A stretch of 64,000 nucleotides of DNA from assembly GCF_000348985.1 (NCBI RefSeq), contig NC_035925.1, forward strand, positions 248,001-312,000, read 5' to 3'. This DNA comes from Huiozyma naganishii CBS 8797 (taxonomy: Eukaryota > Ascomycota > Saccharomycetes > Saccharomycetales > Saccharomycetaceae). A program made the translations under genes and the position numbers. Below the pieces are notes generated by a model that had not been told where the DNA came from, searched no databases, and was given only the letters and a program-made list of their open reading frames with translations. How positions within the stretch are numbered: the first letter of the stretch is position 1; every line of letters starts with the position of its first letter. Of the stretch, positions 1 to 8,671 are shown piece by piece.

Positions 1-2841
1 ATACGAATGAGAGCTGTTGAATTGGAAACAATCGAATTGCAAAGGCTAAGAATCAAAACATCGGAGATCATAAAAGAGTTTAAGAAGGAGTTTCAGTTGT
101 ATTCCCAGTTGAAGTCAGACGGGAAACCTGCAGTGAATCCCACCAACAAATTTCGGAGTTGGATAGCAGAATTAGATATCTGGGAGTTAACCAATACTGC
201 TGACCATATGGCTGAACTATCGAAGTACACTGATGATATTCCTCCAAACTTTCCCGCGCTACCAATGTCGTCTCTTCCCGTTGCGAACACACTATCAACA
301 TTGTTTGTGAACGAACGACACGTTCAACCTGATCGAACCTTCCCTTTGCATAAGCTTCCATCTGAAATTTTGCATCTTGTTTTGGACAAGATTGGGTTTA
401 AAGCTGACATTGTAAATCTTTTGACTGTCTGTAAACTCTGGGCACTGATAATAGTGAAGATTCTGTATTACAGACCGCATATAAACCAAGAGAGACAGTT
501 GAAGTTATTTTTAAGAACAATGAAGCTACCTTCTTTTCAGACTGTGTTCAATTACCGCTTAATGATAAAACGGTTGAATTTCTCTTTTGTAGGAGACTAT
601 CTGAATGACGAACAACTTTCGTACTTTGTTGGTTGCCACAACCTAGAGCGACTAACATTGGTTTTCTGCAAGAATATCTCTAGCAAACCGATATCTGCAG
701 TTCTAAAAGGATGCAGATTTCTACAAAGTGTTGATATAACTGGCATTAGGGACATTCAAGACGACGTTTTTAACACCTTAGCAGAAAGCTGTAGACGAGT
801 GCAGGGATTCTACGTTCCAATGGCCAAAAACGTCAGCTTTAATGCGCTAAACACCTTCATCATTCATGCCCCAATGTTAAAACGAGTCAAGATAACTGCT
901 AATACAAATATTAATGACGAAATAGTTGAAAAGTTGGCTGACAAATGCCCGATGTTGGTTGAGGTAGATATCACCTCATGTCCAAATGTGCATGATTCAA
1001 GCTTGTTGAAACTGTTTACTAAACTACCACAATTGCGAGAGTTCAAGGTAACTCATAACGAGAACATATCGGATAATTTATTGCATGAGCTATCAAAGAC
1101 TGTAGATCAGTTACCAGCTTTACGATTAATCGACTTCTCGAGCTGTGAAAATATTACTGACAAAACAGTAGAGCGGTTGGTCGACCTTTCTCCCAAACTC
1201 AGAAATATTTATTTGGGGAAGTGCAGCCGAATCACTGACACGTCATTATTCAATCTATCAAGGCTGGTAAAAAATTTACAGCAAGTACACTTTGGTCATT
1301 GCTTCAACATTACTGACCAAGGAGTTAGAATACTGGTGCAATCGTGCCCCAGAATCCAGTACGTTGATTTTGCCTGTTGCACCAATTTGACAAATCGTAC
1401 GCTTTATGAACTTTCTGACCTACAAAAGTTGAAGAGAATTGGTCTGGTTAAGTGTACACAAATGACGGACGAAGGTTTACTTAACATGATTGCGCTTAGG
1501 GGGAGAGGAGATAGTTTGGAAAGGGTGCATTTATCTTATTGTTCAAACCTAACAATATATCCAATTTATGAATTACTAATGGCATGTCCCAGACTTTCAC
1601 ACCTGTCTTTAACTGCTGTACCATCATTCCTTCGACAGGATATTACACAGTTTTGTAGACCTGCGCCTCCAGATTTCAGTGAAAATCAACGACAGATATT
1701 TTGTGTTTTCTCTGGGAAAGGTGTGCATAAACTACGAAATTATCTGATGAAACTAACCCCGGAAACAACAGAACCACAGACGGATATAAATGATATTTTG
1801 ACTAAACTAATTATCAAAAACAATTTAATAGAACCAAATGAATCGCAATCCGAGGCAATTGACAGAATCACATTCAACTTGAATCATGAATCAGTCGCAA
1901 TATTAACGGCTACGGGACTTAACCAGCTTCCAGATTTGGCGAATGATCTAAACATACAAAACATTGATTTTGAAAATATGGAGGATCTGTTCACTTGGTC
2001 AAATAATGAGTCACTCTTGAAGTTCAGTCAGCCAGATCATGACGTGTCTCATTTGTTTCATCTTGTTGATACAAATTATTGCGAAGATCCTTATGCATAC
2101 GAATACGAAGATACTAACGTTATCATGGCCCCAGGGGGGAATAGAGATTTAAACGAAGAAATGCTACATGTCACCAGAAAGTACCATGAATTGAATGAGC
2201 GGATCGATGATTTTGAAGTCAATGTAGCCAGTTTAGCCCGGATTCAATTTCAATTTACGGGATTTTTGTTGCACGAAATGGCACAGATATATATTCAAAT
2301 GGTTGAATTAAACAGACTGATCTGCCAGATTCAAGATCGAGTTTTTGCGTCGGGTATACAAAGCGACATAGACAGTCTGTACGTGTGGCGTCATATCCAT
2401 TTTGACAAATTTCAAATTCTGCTAGGAAAGTATCAAGTGACAACTGTTGTACTGAGACTTTATCTAAAAGAGAGTATTGCTGCTTTTACTAGACAGAGGG
2501 AGATCATTCTGGCCAATGAAAGAAATGAATCCTCAAGCACAAATGTCATCGAGAATTTTACGAGCATCTTAAGTGCAGCTGACAATAGCGGGAACTTCAA
2601 TGGTATACCGAGGGAGACTGATGAGACTACCGCAAGGGATGCTCTTGATCGTCAAAGACAGGGTCTCCAATTTTTGGGAAGAATGGGACAAAGAGCTACG
2701 CTGACTCCAGATCAACTCAGAACCATACAGCTCGGTTTGAGCAATACAACTGCCAATGTGACACAAGATAATGCGAATGAGGGTAATAACGGGGGAAGAT
2801 CTGACACCCCAGATGAGGAGATGATGGATGATGATGCTTAG
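1..2841 (+). CDS. GRR1: GRR1, F-box/LRR substrate receptor of SCF ubiquitin ligase (5' partial)
   Basis: Substrate-recognition subunit of SCF-Grr1, which ubiquitinates G1 cyclins and nutrient-signalling regulators in the nucleus and cytoplasm. The window opens inside the gene: the frame is open to base 1, and the ATG at 7 aligns with an internal stretch of the S. cerevisiae protein (about 1150 aa), so roughly 170-200 N-terminal residues lie upstream. Counting from that ATG, the F-box is about residues 115-160 (PLHKLPSEILHLVLDKI). A long run of cysteine-type leucine-rich repeats follows to about 560, then a conserved C-terminal region and an acidic tail. It converges with BIR1, as in S. cerevisiae (YJR090C/YJR089W). 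Confidence 0.95.
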   Translation: MRMRAVELETIELQRLRIKTSEIIKEFKKEFQLYSQLKSDGKPAVNPTNKFRSWIAELDIWELTNTADHMAELSKYTDDIPPNFPALPMSSLPVANTLSTLFVNERHVQPDRTFPLHKLPSEILHLVLDKIGFKADIVNLLTVCKLWALIIVKILYYRPHINQERQLKLFLRTMKLPSFQTVFNYRLMIKRLNFSFVGDYLNDEQLSYFVGCHNLERLTLVFCKNISSKPISAVLKGCRFLQSVDITGIRDIQDDVFNTLAESCRRVQGFYVPMAKNVSFNALNTFIIHAPMLKRVKITANTNINDEIVEKLADKCPMLVEVDITSCPNVHDSSLLKLFTKLPQLREFKVTHNENISDNLLHELSKTVDQLPALRLIDFSSCENITDKTVERLVDLSPKLRNIYLGKCSRITDTSLFNLSRLVKNLQQVHFGHCFNITDQGVRILVQSCPRIQYVDFACCTNLTNRTLYELSDLQKLKRIGLVKCTQMTDEGLLNMIALRGRGDSLERVHLSYCSNLTIYPIYELLMACPRLSHLSLTAVPSFLRQDITQFCRPAPPDFSENQRQIFCVFSGKGVHKLRNYLMKLTPETTEPQTDINDILTKLIIKNNLIEPNESQSEAIDRITFNLNHESVAILTATGLNQLPDLANDLNIQNIDFENMEDLFTWSNNESLLKFSQPDHDVSHLFHLVDTNYCEDPYAYEYEDTNVIMAPGGNRDLNEEMLHVTRKYHELNERIDDFEVNVASLARIQFQFTGFLLHEMAQIYIQMVELNRLICQIQDRVFASGIQSDIDSLYVWRHIHFDKFQILLGKYQVTTVVLRLYLKESIAAFTRQREIILANERNESSSTNVIENFTSILSAADNSGNFNGIPRETDETTARDALDRQRQGLQFLGRMGQRATLTPDQLRTIQLGLSNTTANVTQDNANEGNNGGRSDTPDEEMMDDDA

Positions 2842-2991
2842 ATCCAATTTTTAATGATACACCCATGCGTATATTACAAATAAACTATGCTGGATGAATC
2901 TAATAATGTCTATGTTTAGTCACATCTACAAAGGTACATATAATATTTTTTTATACACTATGTAGATAATGACATGAAAAAAAAATACGAA

Positions 2992-5900
2992 TTACTGATC
3001 GTTTGCAGTATCGCTTAGAACTCCAAGAGCTCGAGCGATTCCCATCAATGTTTCCCTATCCCTGTCCGCATTAAGATCTAAACTATTGATGTACTCTTTT
3101 TTCTCATTGAACTTATTCCTCAGTATATCAATCTTCTTCTCAGTTAAACCCCTAAAAATCTGTTTCAACCGATCGGTGTGAAACTCTATCCATTCATTTA
3201 CGGTCATCTCCAATTCTTCTGATTTCAACTTACCCATGAAGAAATTCAAAATTCCCGTTTTATCATTATTTAGCGAAGCATTGTGGTGCGTAATGTAATC
3301 CATTAAAAAGCGATACTGAGACTTTTCCAGATTCAGTTCAGAGTTTAATGTAGCTAATTCTTTTGTTTTGATACTTTCCATCTGCGATGAGGTGGCTTCT
3401 TGTACATTTTGCCGCCCCAACACATCTTCTTGAGTAAAGTCGTTCTCACTTTCCCTTCCTATCTGTGAAAAAGCAGGTGACTTCTCTTTCTTTTGGTTAC
3501 CTGCAGACCGGCTATTAAGTGCAACTTTCATACTAGGTGTATCATGGTGTTTTCCAGCGATATCTGGGGAGGAAAGATCATATTTAGTGTTTATGTTGGT
3601 GACAGAAGATGGCGCCAGTGAGGGTGGAACCCTATTCAAATTTCTGTCTTCAAGGGTTGTAAGGTCGTTGGAAGGTGAAGGTCGATGCATTGGGGAAGCT
3701 ATTGGAGTACTGGAATTACTCAAACTATCTATGGATGAGGAATCTGAATTTGAGACGGACAAGTCAGAATCAATGGGAATTTGGGCAAGTCGTTCCATTA
3801 TGTTTTTGTTTTTTGGATCATCTTCAAGATGTGTTTGTTCACCCCTTATACCTGCCAATTTACGCCTATTGTCTGCCAGTTTATCTGGCACGTTTGCTGT
3901 CGATTGGAAGAGTGACAATGGTTCAATTTTCTTAACTGTCAAAGTAGGTGTCGATAATTCAGCTGGGGGCGATGAAAGTTTGTGATAAAGATTGGTAACA
4001 GCCCCAGATTGCAAAGCCGTTTCCTTCTTATTCGCAGGTTCAAGTTCTCTATTTGGAGTGAAGGAATGCGTGATATTTGAGCTTTTAATAGGAGTTTCTG
4101 ATTCTTCTCTTGTAAGATATGTTGCCTTCGCTGGACCTTTCTTGGGAGAAACAAAACTCCTGGATTTATTAGTGCTGACTCCTCGCAGAGTTCTGTTACT
4201 CGGATCATGTTTTGCAGTATCTGACTTGTCTACATTACTGTTTGTTTCCCTGAGGTGCGATTCGCCTATTTCAAGACTTTTATTTTCCTCTTTGACTGAT
4301 GTGCTCTCAGGAATAATATGTACCGAACGTTGTTTCTCATCATCTGTTTTGATAGTTTCTTCTGTTTCCGGCGCGTTATCTGTAATACCTTTAGGTAGGC
4401 TAGATACAGCCTCTGCGAGTACTGAAAGTCCTGCATTATTCCCAGGATCATTCTCTAATTCAATTTCCTCTGCCTCTTGTGATTTTTTCGGGGAAGAGGT
4501 TTGTGATTGTACATTGAAAGTGGACCGAATGTGTGCGTTGAAGCTGAATTCGTCAGTTGTATCGTCTAAAATTCTGTTCAAGTTGGTGTTTCCTTTGTTT
4601 TTGTTGACATGAGCACCGAAATCCAAAATCACAGATCTATTTACATTCTGGGAAACGGACATTTCTGCACTAGTCAACTGATCATGGGATGCCCCAGATG
4701 AGACCCGTTGTGGTGACAAATTATTTAGCTTTTTCCTCTTTTTGGATCGACTTCTGTGATGCGTCTCAGCTTCGTTTCCGCTGGGCGGTTGTGATATACT
4801 TTGATTCCCTCTGTTAAGAACTGGAGCCGGTCTTTCCCGTTTCTTGCTTACTATAATTTTCTGGTTGCTATCGGTAGTAGAAGATTCCCTTTCTACCGAA
4901 ACGTTGTAATCAGGATCATTATCAGATGGATTGTTGTCTGTAGAAGAGGAAGATTTCTCCAAAGAAACAGTCCCAGCTAAATGACTTGGAGTCTGTAAAT
5001 GTTCCGGTGTACTGCTCGATGAGTGTTTTCTCAGCGTTCCTGTTGTACTGTGGTTCGTATCAGAGGTTTCATGAACCTCGTGCTTATCATTATCAATTTC
5101 TTGCTTTGCGTTGTCTTGAGATGAGTCTTTTTCTATGGATTTAAGTTCTATGGAAGGAACGGATTCGGCGGCAATGTTAATACTATCCGCCATGCTTTCC
5201 AATCTCGGATAGGCGATTAGTTGCGAAGAGGTATCCATTGTTGCTGGGCGCGTATTACCACTTGAATACGGTCTGATAGGACTCGAATCGCTTAGTTTTT
5301 GAGAGATGATAGTTATTTCATTCCCCGCTTTATCCAATATTTTCTTATCCGACTCACCTTTTGTAGGCGAGACGGGGATCGCACCTGATCGAGCTGGAAG
5401 GGGATCGAGTAATGCCGTTATGTCAGCAACGTCTTTCCAGTTTGGGAACTGTTCTTCAAGCAACTTGAAATAGTAGCACTTCCCTCCCCTGGAAACGTTG
5501 TAATGTTCCTCCAACGGGCTTCTCTTTGACGACGGTTCGATGACGTTTTTGCAGTACACGCAAAATGACACGTCAATATCGTCGTACATTAATTCATTAA
5601 ACCCACTGAGCGATGGATCATATCGTAGCAACCCTGCATTTACCTTTCGGATACAATCAACTAAGGCAGTTTTCTTATACGTCTCTCGAAAGATGGCCCT
5701 TGTTTCAGATGCAAGCGGATCGCTAAACAATGGGTCTCCCTTCCAATCGCTCGCCCCCAGGTTGAACCTATGAGCCTTCAACACTTTCAAACGCAAGTAG
5801 CTGATCGGACAACTGTCATTTTGCCCATTGAGGTGCAACGAGAGCACATTACAAACAGCCTCCAACTTATCCTTTTGTTTCGACCTGCAATTTTGTAAGT

Positions 5901-6102
5901 TGTAAGTGTGTTTTCCACAGTGTGCGCACACAATTGCATCCCGCATGAGTTTCTTATCCTCATTCTCTACCGGATCAAATTGGAAACCGACCATTGCCAG
6001 ATAATCTATTGGCATGACCGTATAGCGCCATTTGTATTTCCTCCCATTCAGTTTCTTAGGCCTTTGGAACGATGTGAACCGTTTATTATAACTGAACGAC
6101 AT
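2992..6102 (-). CDS. BIR1: BIR1, survivin-like chromosomal passenger complex subunit
   Basis: Inner-centromere and spindle protein that recruits Aurora kinase Ipl1 with Sli15 and Nbl1. I start at the ATG at 6102 (MSFSYNKRF), which matches the homologue's N-terminus; the frame extends further upstream but only from non-ATG codons. This gives 1036 aa. The first BIR-type zinc module has C59-x2-C62, then H90 and C98; a second (FCVYCKN...HYNV...C) follows near residues 185-220. The middle is long, Ser/Thr/Asp-rich and probably disordered with many SP/TP sites. A helical, charged C-terminus ends the protein. It converges with GRR1, 150 bp apart. The S. cerevisiae neighbour EMC2 is absent here. Confidence 0.93.
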   Translation of the reverse strand: MSFSYNKRFTSFQRPKKLNGRKYKWRYTVMPIDYLAMVGFQFDPVENEDKKLMRDAIVCAHCGKHTYNLQNCRSKQKDKLEAVCNVLSLHLNGQNDSCPISYLRLKVLKAHRFNLGASDWKGDPLFSDPLASETRAIFRETYKKTALVDCIRKVNAGLLRYDPSLSGFNELMYDDIDVSFCVYCKNVIEPSSKRSPLEEHYNVSRGGKCYYFKLLEEQFPNWKDVADITALLDPLPARSGAIPVSPTKGESDKKILDKAGNEITIISQKLSDSSPIRPYSSGNTRPATMDTSSQLIAYPRLESMADSINIAAESVPSIELKSIEKDSSQDNAKQEIDNDKHEVHETSDTNHSTTGTLRKHSSSSTPEHLQTPSHLAGTVSLEKSSSSTDNNPSDNDPDYNVSVERESSTTDSNQKIIVSKKRERPAPVLNRGNQSISQPPSGNEAETHHRSRSKKRKKLNNLSPQRVSSGASHDQLTSAEMSVSQNVNRSVILDFGAHVNKNKGNTNLNRILDDTTDEFSFNAHIRSTFNVQSQTSSPKKSQEAEEIELENDPGNNAGLSVLAEAVSSLPKGITDNAPETEETIKTDDEKQRSVHIIPESTSVKEENKSLEIGESHLRETNSNVDKSDTAKHDPSNRTLRGVSTNKSRSFVSPKKGPAKATYLTREESETPIKSSNITHSFTPNRELEPANKKETALQSGAVTNLYHKLSSPPAELSTPTLTVKKIEPLSLFQSTANVPDKLADNRRKLAGIRGEQTHLEDDPKNKNIMERLAQIPIDSDLSVSNSDSSSIDSLSNSSTPIASPMHRPSPSNDLTTLEDRNLNRVPPSLAPSSVTNINTKYDLSSPDIAGKHHDTPSMKVALNSRSAGNQKKEKSPAFSQIGRESENDFTQEDVLGRQNVQEATSSQMESIKTKELATLNSELNLEKSQYRFLMDYITHHNASLNNDKTGILNFFMGKLKSEELEMTVNEWIEFHTDRLKQIFRGLTEKKIDILRNKFNEKKEYINSLDLNADRDRETLMGIARALGVLSDTANDQ

Positions 6103-6331
6103 CCAAAACCCAGGAACAACAGTTAACCCGTAATGACTCCAATCACAGTATTGAGGGATACCCACACAGCCAGGAGAGACGCTAATTTAGAAGCGATGTC
6201 TAATACCTGTTTACTGGATTATTTGATTTTGTTTTGGTTTCAACAAAAAATGGCAACCTTTTGAAAGGGAAGCTCGAGGTTCCATCGGCAGGGAGGGAAG
6301 TCTCACGACTTCCTGTGTTGACAGATCATCA

Positions 6332-7000
6332 ATGCTTCTAAGGAATAGGAGGAAGCTGTTTAGTCTATGCATTGCTGCAATTTGCGTTGGCGTTGTATAC
6401 CTTGCCCTTACTGGGGGTGAGAGGACTTTTTTTGCAAATGAGGTTTTAAGGCGGAAGGGACCGCAGGACTCTACCGTATCTGCGGTAGCAGCTGTAGCCG
6501 AGAAGGTGAAGGAGTCAACTCAGAACAAAGACATGGACAAAGAGACCGAGAAGAAGAACAAGAAGAAGAAGAAGAAGAGCAAGGCGACTTCGCCGCAAGA
6601 TACCAAGAAATTTTCTGGGATCATGCCGTCGATGCCTGATCAACAGGCGAAGGAGGAGCTCGGGAGAGCGTCGTGGAAGTACTTCCACACCTTGCTGGCG
6701 CGGTACCCTGACCATCCCACCCCACAGGAGAGAAAGAAGTTAGAGGAGTTTATCCGGCTCTACGCTGAACTGTACCCTTGCGGCGAGTGTTCGTACCATT
6801 TCGTGAAGATGTTGGAGAAGTATCCTCCACAGACGTCGAGCAGGCTGGTTGCTGCGATGTGGGGGTGTCATGTGCACAACGTCGTGAACGAGTACTTGAA
6901 GAAAGACATATACGATTGCTCGACTATATTAGAGGACTACGATTGTGGGTGCGGTGACGATCCCGTCCCTGACGAAGACACCGCGATCTCTGCTCGTTAG
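6332..7000 (+). CDS. ERV2: ERV2, ER-lumenal FAD-linked sulfhydryl oxidase
   Basis: Makes disulfides in the ER lumen by passing electrons from thiols through FAD to oxygen. It has 222 aa. An N-terminal signal anchor spans about residues 10-27, followed by a linker and the Erv/ALR helical domain from about 108. The active-site CxxC is C150-G-E-C153. The FAD-region WGCHVHN motif has C179, and the mobile C-terminal shuttle pair is C205-G-C207 (DYDCGCGDD), the signature that separates Erv2 from Erv1. Unusual: the linker carries a lysine block (about K75-K83) encoded by AAG repeats. In S. cerevisiae ERV2 is YPR037C, so it is interleaved here from the sister copy of a duplicated region. Confidence 0.94.
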   Translation: MLLRNRRKLFSLCIAAICVGVVYLALTGGERTFFANEVLRRKGPQDSTVSAVAAVAEKVKESTQNKDMDKETEKKNKKKKKKSKATSPQDTKKFSGIMPSMPDQQAKEELGRASWKYFHTLLARYPDHPTPQERKKLEEFIRLYAELYPCGECSYHFVKMLEKYPPQTSSRLVAAMWGCHVHNVVNEYLKKDIYDCSTILEDYDCGCGDDPVPDEDTAISAR

Positions 7001-7068
7001 TGGCTTCACAAAAGCATACACACACACACACACACATACATATTATTGTTTACATCTCTCCGCTCTGT

Positions 7069-7362
7069 TCAAACGATGGTGCAACAAGTGTCCTGGGACT
7101 GCTGTGCCACCACCTGACGCGGCCTGTTCCCCCCGTTGTACCTAAAATGGTTCTCCCCCGGCTGCGGGTACCCCCATACCTCTGGGAGAGTGTAATCCCT
7201 TGTGTTATTACAGTAGTTTATGATTGTAAGGCAGGCGTTTGAAGCGGTGATTCTTTCCCTTGACAGTTCATTGCGGAGATTGTTGTTCAACTCGTTGAGT
7301 CTTTTCAGTTTGAGCAATTGAATCCTTGTGGATAACTGCTGCTGCCTGTGTGCCTCCTCCAT
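7069..7362 (-). CDS. STE18: STE18, G-protein gamma subunit of the mating pathway
   Basis: Gamma subunit that pairs with Ste4 and signals pheromone response at the plasma membrane. From the ATG at 7362 it has 97 aa (S. cerevisiae 110). A Gln-rich N-terminus leads into a coiled-coil-prone helix (LKLKRLNELNNNLRNELSRE), then the near-invariant core ITASNACLTIINY and DYTLPEVWGYP. It ends CCTIV: C94 is the CaaX prenylation cysteine and C93 the likely palmitoylated one. The frame extends upstream to 7428 without family support. It is divergent with TMH11; the shared promoter holds a mating-type operator at 7420-7439. Confidence 0.94.
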   Translation of the reverse strand: MEEAHRQQQLSTRIQLLKLKRLNELNNNLRNELSRERITASNACLTIINYCNNTRDYTLPEVWGYPQPGENHFRYNGGNRPRQVVAQQSQDTCCTIV

Positions 7363-7419
7363 AATTCCTCCGGGGCCAATGCGACTGTTAGCAAGAAAGC
7401 AGAATGAGACTTCTGCGAG

Positions 7420-7439
7420 TCGTGTCAAAAATTACATCA
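7420..7439. promoter_or_regulatory. a1/alpha2 haploid-specific gene operator
   Basis: The 20-mer TCGTGTCAAAAATTACATCA matches the S. cerevisiae a1-alpha2 operator consensus TCRTGTNNWNANNTACATCA at every defined position. It lies 58 bp upstream of the STE18 ATG, a haploid-specific gene in S. cerevisiae. Inference: STE18 is repressed in a/alpha diploids here too. A TGAAACA (pheromone response element core, Ste12) is nearby at 7505-7511. Confidence 0.85.
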
Positions 7440-7568
7440 ACCTGTATTTAAACGGTTCGAGAAACTCGGAATTAAAAGAGAGAAAAAGGAAAGAAGATGG
7501 AACCTGAAACAAGATCCATCGCTGTTCTCTCTGTTCCGAGGCACAGAGGTGAGGTTGGTAGGTGCACG

Positions 7569-7886
7569 ATGGACCATCCGGCGAAAGTTTTATGTCTGCT
7601 GTGCAGTGTAGGGGGTGTAATTGGGTACGCTCGCAAGGGGAGTGTCCCGTCGATCGTAGCCGGTGTCACCCTCGGTGTATCGTACGGGATCTCCGCGTAC
7701 CTGTTACATAAGAACGCTGACTGGGGGTTAGAGATTGCGATTGCAAGTTCTACGGTGTTGGCTGTTGCTGGTGTTGTGCGTGGTGTGCCCAGCCGGTTCA
7801 CGAAACCCGTCCCCTGTATACTGACTTTGCTAGGATCTCTAGGGACTGCGTATTACGTCTACAAATACTCTCAATTCTACCGGTAG
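7569..7886 (+). CDS. TMH11: TMH11/YJR085C-like TMEM14-family mitochondrial membrane protein
   Basis: Small TMEM14-family protein; the S. cerevisiae relative YJR085C is mitochondrial with an uncertain role. I start at the ATG at 7569 (MDHPAKVLCLL), giving 105 aa, the length expected for this family; an upstream in-frame ATG at 7497 would add 24 unsupported residues. Four hydrophobic Gly/Ala-rich segments are seen, with the family motifs GYARKGSVPS and VRGVPSRFTKPVP. The neighbours (STE18 on one side, CSN12 beyond the small gene) match S. cerevisiae order. Confidence 0.9.
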   Translation: MDHPAKVLCLLCSVGGVIGYARKGSVPSIVAGVTLGVSYGISAYLLHKNADWGLEIAIASSTVLAVAGVVRGVPSRFTKPVPCILTLLGSLGTAYYVYKYSQFYR

Positions 7887-8111
7887 AAGATCAAAGGCCT
7901 CTGTTAATAGTACTAATTATCTTTTTTTTGTTATTCATTATGCAAAGTAATATGGAGCAAGACTCCATATTGTCTATCTATATCTATATATTGAGATACG
8001 TGTGGTAATGTTATAGTTCTCCTTTTCCTATTCCCCATTTTCCCTGCTCAGTGTTTTAGTTAATTGAATATTTAATGTGGTGGAAGATGTTCCAAAGCTG
8101 GAACAAATTGT

Positions 8112-8282
8112 TCATAGCAGTGACAACGAATTGTGTCTGGCACGGCTCTGTTGCTGGGGGACCTTTGCTGTGGCCAATTGCTCCGCCGAGATGACAACGC
8201 TGCTGTTTCTCGAGGAGACTGGGGAGACGGATGGGATGACGAAGGGAGCAGAAACTTCGGTAGCTAGTTGTAGGAAGGCCAT
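8112..8282 (-). CDS. Small 56-aa protein, SPO24-like by position
   Basis: A 56-codon frame read by hand. ATG is at 8282 in an A-rich context and TGA at 8112-8114. The protein starts MAFLQLATEVSAPFVIPSVS, is Ser/Val-rich, and ends with a basic, phosphosite-like stretch SRARHNSLSLL. Support for a real gene: a TATA element (8399-8406, minus orientation) about 120 bp upstream and a C/A-rich leader with no other ATG near the start. Synteny: S. cerevisiae SPO24 (YPR036W-A, small sporulation protein) lies next to and convergent with ERV2, which is the direction seen here with two sister-track genes between. The SPO24 assignment is inference; I could not compare sequences. Confidence 0.5.
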   Translation of the reverse strand: MAFLQLATEVSAPFVIPSVSPVSSRNSSVVISAEQLATAKVPQQQSRARHNSLSLL

Positions 8283-8671
8283 TGTATTTTGAGTTTTTGA
8301 GGTTTTGTGGTTTGTGTTTGATAGTATATAATTCTAATCCACAGAATAATATGCAAGAGAGTGAGAGTAAGATGTAGATGTCACCGAGTAACACCAGCTT
8401 ATATATCCAATTGCACTGCCCACCGACCACCCCTCAACGGTGCAATCAGTCATACCTTGCTCATGTAATCACATCAAGGACGTGTGACACCGGCAACGCA
8501 ATTAGTGTGTGACGCACTGAGTGAGGCGGGTTTGCGGGTGTTTTTGTGGCGCACTTTGAACAGCGCGCGCGTGATACTTTCGTTTAAGCCCGCAGTGCAG
8601 TAGTCAATGACAGTAGTAGTCAGCAGTGGTCTCGGTGGTCGCCGTTGCTTCATCGATCACGGGTGCCTCGC
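8283..8671. other. Intergenic: promoter of the small gene and 3' side of CSN12
   Basis: This 389-bp stretch holds the TATA-like element TTATATAT at 8399-8406, oriented toward the small gene, and a C/T- and A-rich leader. I see no other gene. A 124-codon minus frame spanning part of it (8056-8430) includes the TATA and is not credible. Confidence 0.5.

Noticed and set aside
8056..8430. 124-codon minus-strand frame with a hydrophobic stretch
   Set aside because: Its N-terminal part is the TATA and leader of the 56-codon gene, which has the better start context and synteny.
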